NCBI GenBank assembly: GCA_002298605.1
Contig: DBKS01000032.1
Span: forward strand, 17,106-24,530
Length of the DNA: 7,425 nucleotides
Reading direction: 5' to 3'
From: Bifidobacterium sp. UBA744
GTDB lineage: Bacteria; Actinomycetota; Actinomycetes; Actinomycetales; Bifidobacteriaceae
The notes below the pieces were generated by a model. That model saw nothing but the letters and a program-made list of their open reading frames with translations. It had not been told where the DNA came from and did not search any database. The position numbers were made by a program, and so were the translations under genes. This document shows, in pieces, positions 1-5,210 of the stretch. Position 1 is the stretch's first letter; each line of letters starts with the position of its first letter.

Positions 1-2228
1 CCGCCACGGCCGGCGCCGGACTCCTGGTCCTCGAAACCGGGGATCGCAAGGCTGATCTTGCCGCGGTCGTCCACACCCTGCACGACGACCTCGACGGTGT
101 CGCCCTCCTTGAGGACGTCCTCCACGGCATCGATGCGCTCGCCATTGGCGAGGTTGCGGATCTGGGAAATGTGCAGCAGGCCGTCGGTACCCGGGGTGAG
201 GTTCACGAACGCGCCGAAGGACGTGGTCTTGACGACCTTGCCGTTGTAGGTTTCGCCGGCTTCGGGCACATGCGGGTTGGCGATCTGGTCGATGACGGCC
301 TTGGCCTTCTCGGCGGCCTCGCCGCCTTCGGAGGAGATGTAGACGGTGCCGTCGTCCTCGATTGCGATCTCGGCGCCGGTGTCTTCCTGGATCTGGTTGA
401 TCATCTTGCCCTTCGGACCAATGACCTCGCCGATCTTGTCGACGGGCACCGTGGTGGTGATGATGCGCGGAGCATACTCGCTCATCTCGGCCGGACCGTC
501 GATGCACTCGTTGATGACTTCGAGGATGGTGCTGCGGGCTTCCCTGGCCTGCTGCAGGGCGGAGGCCAGAATGTCGGCCGGAATGCCGTCGAGCTTGGTG
601 TCGAGCTGCAGGGCGGTGATGAACTCGGAGGTGCCGGCCACCTTGAAGTCCATGTCGCCGAAGGCATCCTCGGCGCCCAGAATGTCGGTGAGCGTCTTGA
701 AGACATGCTGACCGTCCACATCACCGGACACCAGGCCCATGGCGATGCCGGCGACCGGGGCCTTCAGCGGCACGCCCGCGGCCAGCAGGCTCAGCGTGGA
801 GGCGCAGACGGAGCCCATGGAGGTGGAACCGTTGGAGCCGATGGCCTCGGAGACCTGACGGATGGCGTAGGGGAACTCCTCGCGGCTCGGCAGCACCGGC
901 ACCAGGGCCTTCTCGGCGAGGGCGCCGTGGCCGATTTCGCGGCGCTTCGGGGAGCCGACGCGGCCGGTCTCGCCGGTGGAGTACGGCGGCATCTCGTAGT
1001 TGTGCATGTAGCGCTTGGACTGCGGACCGGACAGCGCGTCGATCTGCTGCTCCATCTTGAGCATATTGAGCGTGGTCACGCCCAGGATCTGCGTCTCGCC
1101 ACGCTGGAACAGGGCGGAGCCGTGCACGCGCGGCACGATGTCCACTTCGGCGGACAGGGTGCGGATGTCGCGCAGGCCACGGCCATCGATGCGGTAGTCC
1201 TCGGTGAGGATGCGGCGGCGCACGATCTGACGCTGCAGCTCCTTGAACGCGTTGCCGATCTCCTTGTCCTTCTCGGCGTCGTCCATGTCGGTGAACTCGG
1301 AGGCCAGCGTGTCCTTGACGCCCTGCTTGATCTCGGCGATGCGGTCCTGGCGCGGCAGCTTCTCGGCGATGGAAAGCGCCTCGTTGAGGTCGGCGTGGGC
1401 GATCTCGTCGATGCGGGCGTACAGCTCGTCGGTGTACTCCGGGAAGAGCTGGAATTCCTTGGTCTTCTTCGCGGCCTTGGCCTTCAGCTCATCCTGCGCC
1501 TCGCAGATCACCTTGATGAACGGCTTGGCCGCTTCGATGCCGCCGGCGACGACTTCTTCATCCGGCTTGGTCTGGCCCTCGTCGTAGATGAGATGCCAGG
1601 CATTCTTGCCGGCGCCGGCCTCGATCATGGCGATGGCGACGTCGCCGTTCTCGATCACGCGGCCGGCGACCACGATCTCGAACACGGCGCGCTCACGCTC
1701 GCTCCAGCGCGGGAAGGCGACCCACTGGCCGTCGATCAAAGCCAGGCGAACGCCGGAAACAGGTCCCTCGAACGGCAGGCCGGAGATCATGGTGGAAGCG
1801 GATGCGGCGTTCAGGGCGATCACATCATAGGCGTCGTCGGGGTTGACGGCCAGCACGGTTTCCACCACCTGAACCTCGTTGCGCAGCGTGTGCGGGAACA
1901 GCGGGCGCAGCGGACGGTCAATGATGCGGCACGCCAGAATCGCCTCGGACGACGGACGGCCCTCACGACGGAAGAAGGAGCCGGGGATCTTGCCCGCGGC
2001 GTACATCTTCTCTTCGACATCGACGGTCAGCGGGAAGAAATCGTAGTTTTCCTTCGGGCTGGAGCCGGCGGTGGTGGTGGACAGCACCATCGAATCATCA
2101 TCCAGATACGCGGCGACCGCGCCATCGGCCTGCTGGGCAAGACGACCCGTTTCGAAACGCAGGGTGCGCTTGCCAAATGATCCATTGTCAATAACGGCCT
2201 CAACGGCCTTGATCTCGGGACCCTCCAT
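1..2228 (-). CDS. pnp: Polynucleotide phosphorylase (PNPase / GpsI-type), 3' end cut by window edge
   Basis: PNPase is a phosphate-dependent 3'-to-5' exoribonuclease of cytoplasmic mRNA decay; actinobacterial members were also described as guanosine pentaphosphate synthetase (GpsI). About 742 codons are visible, starting MEGPEIKAVEAVIDNGSFGK, with no stop before the edge. Domains in order are a first RNase PH-like core (about residues 13-145), a helical linker, a second RNase PH core (about 345-570) with FQRGETQ at 374-380, a KH domain with GPKG at 604-607, and an S1 domain from about residue 658. D521, D527 and K529 match the catalytic E. coli D486, D492 and K494. The ATG at 2226-2228 is chosen for the AGGAGG at 2235-2240. 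The missing end should be the C-terminal extension after S1. The gene lies downstream of rpsO, behind a terminator, with its own promoter candidate and a structured leader. Identity is near certain; the GpsI activity is family knowledge only. Confidence 0.98.
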   Translation of the reverse strand, partial: MEGPEIKAVEAVIDNGSFGKRTLRFETGRLAQQADGAVAAYLDDDSMVLSTTTAGSSPKENYDFFPLTVDVEEKMYAAGKIPGSFFRREGRPSSEAILACRIIDRPLRPLFPHTLRNEVQVVETVLAVNPDDAYDVIALNAASASTMISGLPFEGPVSGVRLALIDGQWVAFPRWSERERAVFEIVVAGRVIENGDVAIAMIEAGAGKNAWHLIYDEGQTKPDEEVVAGGIEAAKPFIKVICEAQDELKAKAAKKTKEFQLFPEYTDELYARIDEIAHADLNEALSIAEKLPRQDRIAEIKQGVKDTLASEFTDMDDAEKDKEIGNAFKELQRQIVRRRILTEDYRIDGRGLRDIRTLSAEVDIVPRVHGSALFQRGETQILGVTTLNMLKMEQQIDALSGPQSKRYMHNYEMPPYSTGETGRVGSPKRREIGHGALAEKALVPVLPSREEFPYAIRQVSEAIGSNGSTSMGSVCASTLSLLAAGVPLKAPVAGIAMGLVSGDVDGQHVFKTLTDILGAEDAFGDMDFKVAGTSEFITALQLDTKLDGIPADILASALQQAREARSTILEVINECIDGPAEMSEYAPRIITTTVPVDKIGEVIGPKGKMINQIQEDTGAEIAIEDDGTVYISSEGGEAAEKAKAVIDQIANPHVPEAGETYNGKVVKTTSFGAFVNLTPGTDGLLHISQIRNLANGERIDAVEDVLKEGDTVEVVVQGVDDRGKISLAIPGFEDQESGAGRG

Positions 2229-2286
2229 GGGGTTCCTCCTTTTTTCTGTTATTCCTAATTACCTAACTAAACTTCTGCTACCGGGC

Positions 2287-2428
2287 TGTCCTCGTCAGCG
2301 GACATGCTTCACAAACCCCGTGCGGCCCCCTGGCCGCGTCCTCGTGCCGAACCTTCCGGCGGACCCTCCGGTCTTTTCCACATCCGCGCACCTTGCGCGG
2401 CTCGCTCCCGGTCCATTTTCCCGTGGAC
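2287..2428 (-). promoter_or_regulatory. Structured 5' leader of pnp with four small hairpins
   Basis: Between the predicted pnp start site (near 2434) and the pnp Shine-Dalgarno, the minus strand can fold into four short hairpins. They are 2411-2428 (5-bp arms GTCCA/TGGAC), 2384-2400 (6-bp arms CCGCGC/GCGCGG, 5-nt loop), 2322-2337 (6-bp arms GCGGCC/GGCCGC, 4-nt loop) and 2287-2304 (5-bp arms TGTCC/GGACA). The stretch 2229-2286 is AT-rich and looks unstructured, leaving the ribosome site open. In E. coli a pnp leader hairpin is cut by RNase III and PNPase then represses its own synthesis. That the same happens here is inference. No run of U follows any of these hairpins, so they are not obvious terminators. 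Confidence 0.4.
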
Positions 2429-2440
2429 GCACGGACGGCG

Positions 2441-2469
2441 ATTATGCAAAACGCCCGAGCACCGGTCTA
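2441..2469 (-). promoter_or_regulatory. Candidate pnp promoter inside the rpsO terminator
   Basis: On the minus strand a TAGACC hexamer (2464-2469, four of six matches to TTGACA) lies 17 bp before CATAAT (2441-2446, five of six matches to TATAAT). This gives a predicted transcription start near 2434, about 206 nt before the pnp ATG. The -35 hexamer is the loop of the rpsO terminator hairpin and the -10 comes just after its U-run. So pnp could be transcribed on its own even though rpsO transcription stops here. It is called by eye. Confidence 0.45.
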
Positions 2470-2481
2470 GGCACTCGGGCG
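2447..2481 (-). terminator. Intrinsic terminator of rpsO
   Basis: Reading the minus strand, the hairpin begins 8 bases after the rpsO stop codon. It has perfect 8-bp arms CGCCCGAG and CTCGGGCG (2474-2481 and 2452-2459), extended inward by about four more pairs (two G-U wobbles) to a loop of about 6 nt, and is followed directly by TTTT (2448-2451). The GC-rich stem plus U-run is a textbook rho-independent terminator. It should separate rpsO transcription from pnp, fully or in part. Confidence 0.85.
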
Positions 2482-2489
2482 GAAGTATG

Positions 2490-2759
2490 TTATCGGCGCA
2501 GGCCGAGCTTCTCGATAAGAGCACGGTAACGGTTGATGTCCTCGCGCTTCAGATAGTCGAGCATACGACGACGGTCACCGATCATCAGCTGCATGCCACG
2601 ACGGGAGTGGTGATCATGCTTGTGCTGCTTGAGGTGCTCGGTCAGATCGGAGATGCGCTTGGAAAGCAGCGCCACCTGGACCTCCGGGGAGCCCGTGTCG
2701 CCCTCATGGGTAGCGAACTTCGCGATGATGTTCTGCTTCTCTTCGTTAGTCAGTGCCAC
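2490..2759 (-). CDS. rpsO: 30S ribosomal protein S15
   Basis: S15 is a primary-binding protein of the small subunit. It binds 16S rRNA at a three-way junction and takes part in an intersubunit bridge. The product has 89 residues, the standard family length, begins MALTNEEKQNIIAKF and ends in basic EKLGLRR. The family motifs GDTGSPEVQVALL (residues 20-32), the HKHDHHSRRG segment and DRRRMLDYL are all present. The start is GTG at 2757-2759, supported by AGGAGG at 2764-2769 just upstream. The stop is TAA, followed after 8 bases by a strong terminator. The neighbour downstream is pnp, the classical pairing. The leader can form a hairpin that may take part in S15 autoregulation. Identity is certain. 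Confidence 0.98.
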   Translation of the reverse strand: MALTNEEKQNIIAKFATHEGDTGSPEVQVALLSKRISDLTEHLKQHKHDHHSRRGMQLMIGDRRRMLDYLKREDINRYRALIEKLGLRR

Positions 2760-2793
2760 AGTTCCTCCTTATAGTCCTGGGCTGCGCGGTGCA

Positions 2794-2810
2794 CCCGACA
2801 CCATGCCGGG
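2794..2810 (-). promoter_or_regulatory. Hairpin in the rpsO leader, possible S15 autoregulatory element
   Basis: The minus strand can form a 7-bp stem, CCCGGCA with TGTCGGG, with a 3-nt loop TGG. It includes one G-U pair next to G-C pairs. It ends about 25 nt upstream of the rpsO Shine-Dalgarno. GCGC stretches at 2811-2814 and 2784-2787 could enclose it. Many bacteria regulate rpsO by S15 binding to its own leader, using different folds in different phyla. Nothing here proves binding, and no clear rpsO promoter was found to set the leader's 5' end. Confidence 0.3.
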
Positions 2811-2872
2811 GCGCTCTCTATCCGCGGGCGACAATACGCCGAATGAAAAGTGTACGCCGGGGGGTGGATTAG

Positions 2873-2897
2873 GACCGCGGCCACGGCCGGCGCGGTC
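2873..2897 (-). terminator. GC-rich hairpin at the end of the membrane-protein gene, no U-run
   Basis: Perfect 7-bp arms GACCGCG (2891-2897 read on the minus strand) and CGCGGTC (2873-2879) enclose 11 bases that can add two more pairs. The hairpin overlaps the TGA stop at 2896-2898. It is followed by CTAATCC rather than a run of U, so it is at best a weak or non-canonical terminator. It could instead protect the 3' end of the mRNA. Confidence 0.35.
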
Positions 2898-3534
2898 AGA
2901 CGACGGTGATCACGCCGCCGAACAGCACAATCGCCAGCGCCATCAGCTCGATCAGGAAGAACATCGAGAACGCCGCCCAGCTGCGAGTCAGCACGTTGAG
3001 CGGGGAATCCTTTTTGATCAGCACCAGTATGGCCACGAACGCCAGCGCAAACACGGCGACGCCGAGCCCTGCGGCAACGATGCCGAGGTTGCCGGCATTG
3101 GCCAGCTGCGCATACCGCCCATACACCACATAGGTCACATACCAGAAATTGCCGCGAAGCAGAAAGACGCCCGACAGGAACTGCTCGGCGGCCAGGCCGA
3201 CCACGAACACAAAGCGCCACGACCACTGCCGCGTCTGCACCACCGCCATGCCCAAACCGGTGCATGCCACCAGGGTCACGGCCCAGCCCACCAGTGCGAT
3301 GCCTCGCGGCTCGAAGCGCGTGAGTACGCCCAGTACCTGGCCCGTGTGATTCATCGCGAAGTCGCGGCCCAGCCAGTACGGCGCGACAATGGCCGCCAGC
3401 ACCAGCGCGAAAAAACCGATCCAGGCAAAGGGACGGAACCGACGCTTCTCATCGTCCGCCAGCGAGAGGTCCGACTGCGGCATCTCGGTCGCCGCCTCAA
3501 ACAACTCATCGGAACGTTCGGTATCGTCGCTCAT
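2896..3534 (-). CDS. Unrecognised integral membrane protein, five predicted helices
   Basis: I do not recognise this 212-residue protein and assign no function. An acidic, hydrophilic N-terminus of about 30 residues (MSDDTERSDELFEAATEMPQ) is followed by a basic EKRRFR patch and then hydrophobic segments at about 35-55, 78-98, 106-126, 148-173 and 185-210. This suggests a cytoplasmic N-terminus and five membrane spans. An aromatic stretch (GNFWYVTYVVYGRYAQL, about 128-144) lies between spans 3 and 4 and may lie along the membrane surface. There is no signal peptide, Walker motif or obvious catalytic motif. The ATG at 3532-3534 has CGAGGG at 3541-3546 as its ribosome site. The gene starts 49 nt after the tRNA-Gly gene on the same strand, so it may share that transcript. 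The membrane topology is fairly safe; the role is unknown. Confidence 0.8.
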   Translation of the reverse strand: MSDDTERSDELFEAATEMPQSDLSLADDEKRRFRPFAWIGFFALVLAAIVAPYWLGRDFAMNHTGQVLGVLTRFEPRGIALVGWAVTLVACTGLGMAVVQTRQWSWRFVFVVGLAAEQFLSGVFLLRGNFWYVTYVVYGRYAQLANAGNLGIVAAGLGVAVFALAFVAILVLIKKDSPLNVLTRSWAAFSMFFLIELMALAIVLFGGVITVV

Positions 3535-3583
3535 GCATCACCCTCGAGATTCCGTCGGAACCGACACCAGCACCCCTGTCAAG

Positions 3584-3657
3584 TGGAGCGGATGACGGGA
3601 ATCGAACCCGCGTAATCAGTTTGGAAGACTGAGGCTCTACCATTGAGCTACATCCGC
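3584..3657 (-). tRNA. tRNA-Gly, anticodon UCC, CCA encoded
   Basis: The minus strand folds into a full cloverleaf of 74 nt. The acceptor arms GCGGATG and CATCCGC pair over 7 bp. The D stem is GCTC/GAGC with loop AATGGTA, and the anticodon stem is TCAGT/ACTGA with loop CTTCCAA. The variable loop is TTAC, and the T stem GCGGG/CCCGT (one G-U) carries loop TTCGATT. The anticodon UCC (3623-3625) reads GGA and GGG. The discriminator base is U, as expected for bacterial tRNA-Gly, and the 3' CCA is encoded (3584-3586). A perfect TATAAT lies 34 bp upstream. Confidence 0.97.
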
Positions 3658-3691
3658 GTCGCCGTTTTGCGCGAACAAAACAACGTGAGCC

Positions 3692-3697
3692 ATTATA
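3692..3697 (-). promoter_or_regulatory. -10 element (TATAAT) for tRNA-Gly
   Basis: A perfect TATAAT on the minus strand puts transcription start near 3685, about 28 nt before the mature tRNA 5' end. No convincing -35 hexamer is seen 16-18 bp upstream; the region there is GTCGGCG-like. The promoter would lie in the 74-bp gap between the acpS stop and the tRNA. Confidence 0.55.
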
Positions 3698-3731
3698 CAC
3701 ACACCATGCCCAACGCCGACCGACACGCCGA

Positions 3732-4175
3732 TCACGACGGATCCACCAGAATGACCACCGCGGAGGCGACGGGCCCGTCATGGCTCAGCGAGATCATCCA
3801 CCGCGGCCCGCCCGCGGCGGCGACCGGAGGCAGCGACGCCCGCAGCTCGCGTTCGACGTCGACGCCCAGCGCCACATGGGGCCGGCCACGACCGTCATCG
3901 AGGATTTCAACGCCATTCCACGGGAAATCATCCAGCGTGTAGGGACTGGGCAGCTCCCCGAGCGCGGACTCCCACGCCTTGAGCGCCGCCTCCTTCCCGG
4001 CCCATTTGGCCGCCATATGCACGGTCGGGCCATCGCCCTTCGCCCTGCCCCGCATGGAGGCCTGCCGCACCTCACGCGGCGAGAACAACCCGAGCATCCT
4101 GGACCCGGGTTCGTCCAGTTGCTCGGCGAACGCGGCGACGTCCACCACGTCATGCCCCACACCCAGCATCCGCAT
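3732..4175 (-). CDS. acpS: Holo-[acyl-carrier-protein] synthase (4'-phosphopantetheinyl transferase)
   Basis: AcpS moves the 4'-phosphopantetheine arm from coenzyme A to a serine of acyl carrier protein or an ACP domain, which activates fatty acid synthesis. The 147-residue product starts MRMLGVGHDVVDV; D9 matches the conserved N-terminal Mg-binding Asp of the GxDxVxI motif. The second signature is AAKWAGKEAALKA with E62 as the expected metal ligand. Further on come a GRGRPHVAL segment and the C-terminal ISLSHDGPVASAVVIL (128-143) typical of the family. The length is slightly above the usual 120-130. Residue 8 is His where Ile, Leu or Thr is common. The ATG at 4173-4175 is preferred because the upstream in-frame GTG at 4190 would put the ribosome site inside the gene. 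The gene is divergent from the nrd operon, with no evident functional link to it. Confidence 0.92.
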   Translation of the reverse strand: MRMLGVGHDVVDVAAFAEQLDEPGSRMLGLFSPREVRQASMRGRAKGDGPTVHMAAKWAGKEAALKAWESALGELPSPYTLDDFPWNGVEILDDGRGRPHVALGVDVERELRASLPPVAAAGGPRWMISLSHDGPVASAVVILVDPS

Positions 4176-4180
4176 ACGTG

Positions 4181-4186
4181 CTCCTT
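4181..4186 (-). promoter_or_regulatory. Ribosome binding site that fixes the acpS start
   Basis: AAGGAG on the minus strand, 5 nt before the ATG at 4173-4175. An alternative GTG start at 4188-4190 reads straight through this site, so the shorter protein beginning MRMLGVG is preferred. It also matches the family's usual N-terminus. Confidence 0.75.
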
Positions 4187-4258
4187 CCACCCTCAGCCCA
4201 CCGGCTGTCTCAGGCTACCGGCCGCGACCGACCTGCGCCGCCCCCCGCCCAAACCGTC

Positions 4259-4277
4259 CGGCAATGTGACATTGCCG
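4259..4277. repeat. 19-bp perfect inverted repeat, candidate operator
   Basis: CGGCAATGT-G-ACATTGCCG has 9-bp arms around a single central base. It lies 84 bp upstream of acpS and 77 bp before the first NrdR box. It is followed by GACATTCCG (4277-4285), nearly repeating the right arm GACATTGCC (4268-4276). The very short centre suits a dimeric repressor site better than an RNA hairpin, although a 7-bp stem with a 5-nt loop is possible. I cannot match it to a known regulator. The rest of 4176-4353 shows no gene. Confidence 0.5.
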
Positions 4278-4353
4278 ACATTCCGCAGCCCGGTCGTCTG
4301 CGCCGGCGACAGGTCCGAACCTCCGCAAAAGCGCGGAACCACAAGCAATCAAG

Positions 4354-4369
4354 ACACTACATGTTGTGT
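4354..4369 (+). promoter_or_regulatory. NrdR box 1
   Basis: ACACTACATGTTGTGT agrees closely with the 16-bp NrdR consensus acaCwAtATaTwGtgt and is nearly palindromic. NrdR is the ATP-cone zinc-ribbon repressor of bacterial ribonucleotide reductase genes and binds paired boxes. The second box follows at a 32-bp offset, about three DNA turns. Confidence 0.85.
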
Positions 4370-4385
4370 TTTTCGCAATGACACA

Positions 4386-4401
4386 CCACAAGACATAGTG
4401 C
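4386..4401 (+). promoter_or_regulatory. NrdR box 2
   Basis: CCACAAGACATAGTGC matches 12 of 16 positions of the NrdR consensus, including the core CaA and TaGtg half-sites. It starts 32 bp after box 1 starts (16-bp spacer), the usual spacing for cooperative NrdR binding on one face of the helix. It ends 85 bp before the nrdH ATG. Confidence 0.8.
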
Positions 4402-4402
4402 C

Positions 4403-4430
4403 TTGCGGATTGCGACGCGACCGATAGACT
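4403..4430 (+). promoter_or_regulatory. Candidate promoter of the nrdHIE operon
   Basis: TTGCGG (4403-4408) and TAGACT (4425-4430, four of six matches to TATAAT and fitting the actinobacterial TAnnnT) are 16 bp apart. Transcription would start near 4437, about 50 nt before nrdH. NrdR box 2 ends just before the -35 hexamer, so bound NrdR could block RNA polymerase. The -35 match is weak; a CATAGT inside box 2 (4394-4399) is an alternative -10 but lacks a well-spaced -35. Confidence 0.4.
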
Positions 4431-4486
4431 GACGCCAGCGACCGCGCAAGCGCCGCCTTCACAGCACACCGAACCACGGAGGGCCC

Positions 4487-4738
4487 ATGACCGTCACCGT
4501 CTACAGCAAACCATCCTGCCCGCAATGCGAAGCCACCAAACGCCAGCTCGCCAAGCGAGGCGTCCCCTTCGACACGGTGGACGTCACCGCCGATCCCGAC
4601 GCCCTGGCGACGCTGCAGGCCGCGGGATTCCTTCAGGCACCCGTGGTGGTCACCGACGACGACTCGTGGAGCGGATACCGACCGGACAAGATCCGCGCCC
4701 TGACCAGCGGCACCGTCTCCGCCCCGGCCCATGCGTGA
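4487..4738 (+). CDS. nrdH: NrdH-redoxin (glutaredoxin-like electron donor)
   Basis: NrdH is a small cytoplasmic dithiol protein that passes electrons, usually from thioredoxin reductase, to the class Ib reductase NrdE. The 83-residue product has the thioredoxin fold order. The active site is C11-P-Q-C14 after a first strand (TVTVYSK), the cis-proline segment is QAPVV (P52), and the family marker WSGYRPDKI is at 61-69. The glutathione-binding residues of true glutaredoxins are not evident. The ATG at 4487 has GGAGGG at 4478-4483. It is the first gene of the operon, and its TGA (4736-4738) overlaps the start of nrdI. The NrdR boxes upstream imply repression when deoxynucleotide supply is adequate. 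Identity is very likely, given the sequence and the neighbours. Confidence 0.96.
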   Translation: MTVTVYSKPSCPQCEATKRQLAKRGVPFDTVDVTADPDALATLQAAGFLQAPVVVTDDDSWSGYRPDKIRALTSGTVSAPAHA

Positions 4739-5210
4739 CCGGCCGGAGGCGACGCGCGGCACCGGGATCGGCGCGGTGGTGTTCTTCTCGTCCGCATCGG
4801 AAAACACCGCACGCTTCGTGGCCGGCTGCCATCTCCAGGACGAGGGGGTCAACGTCCATCGGATCCCGTTGCACGCCGACGATCCGCCATTGCAGGTGCG
4901 CGAACCCTATATCCTCATGGTCCCCACCTACGGCGGGGGCGACCCGCGAAAAGCCGTGCCCATCCAGGTGAAGCGGTTTCTGAACGATCCGGACAACCGC
5001 CAATGGATCCGCGGCGTCATCGCATCGGGCAACACCAATTTCGGAACGGCCTTCTGCGCGGCCGGAGACATCATCGCCGCCAAATGCAACGTGCCGTTCC
5101 TGTACCGATTCGAACTCATGGGAACGCCGGAAGACGCAGCCAAGGTGCGCGCCGGCGTGACGAAGTTCCTCCACAGCCACCCAAACCCACCCACAAGGAC
5201 GATAGCGTGA
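4731..5210 (+). CDS. nrdI: NrdI, flavodoxin-like activator of class Ib ribonucleotide reductase
   Basis: NrdI is an FMN protein that supplies an oxidant, made from O2, to build the dimanganese-tyrosyl radical cofactor of NrdF. The 159-residue product shows the phosphate loop FFSSASENTARFV (18-30), the flavin-contact stretch VPTYGGG (64-70), and the family block ASGNTNFGTAFCAAGDIIAA starting at 98, followed by the nearly invariant LYRFELMGTPEDA. The start ATG at 4731 overlaps the last codons of nrdH by 8 bases and has no good Shine-Dalgarno, so translation is probably coupled to nrdH. The 15-residue N-terminal lead before the first strand is a little long; a GTG at 4776 is possible but also lacks a ribosome site. 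The gene ends at 5210, overlapping the nrdE start by 4 bases. Confidence 0.95.
   Translation: MRDRPEATRGTGIGAVVFFSSASENTARFVAGCHLQDEGVNVHRIPLHADDPPLQVREPYILMVPTYGGGDPRKAVPIQVKRFLNDPDNRQWIRGVIASGNTNFGTAFCAAGDIIAAKCNVPFLYRFELMGTPEDAAKVRAGVTKFLHSHPNPPTRTIA

Noticed and set aside
171..2180. A 669-codon plus-strand open frame opposite pnp
   Set aside because: It is the antisense shadow of a strongly conserved gene in GC-rich DNA. It has a repetitive Gly/Asp/Leu/His-rich composition, no recognisable domain and no convincing ribosome site, while the minus strand encodes intact PNPase.
2831..2836. TATTGT as -10 for rpsO
   Set aside because: No acceptable -35 hexamer at 15-18 bp; a TACACT further upstream (2849-2854) has the same problem, so no rpsO promoter is claimed.
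2750..3265. A 171-codon minus-strand frame between the membrane gene and rpsO
   Set aside because: It is an alternate frame within the membrane-protein gene running through the hairpin and rpsO leader; the Arg/Val/Gly-rich product lacks any domain.
2304..3615. Plus-strand open frames across rpsO and the membrane-protein gene
   Set aside because: They run antisense to rpsO, the membrane gene and part of their regulatory gaps. Their low-complexity products match nothing, and one ends in the antisense of the tRNA region.
3506..3781. A 91-codon minus-strand frame covering the tRNA
   Set aside because: It contains the translated tRNA-Gly sequence (the SSMVEPQSSKLITRVRFPSSAP peptide type is a common false call over tRNA genes), so it is not a protein gene.
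4322..4337. Small hairpin TCCGC/GCGGA upstream of NrdR box 1
   Set aside because: Arms of only 5 bp in GC-rich DNA, no U-run and probably untranscribed; too weak to list as a feature.
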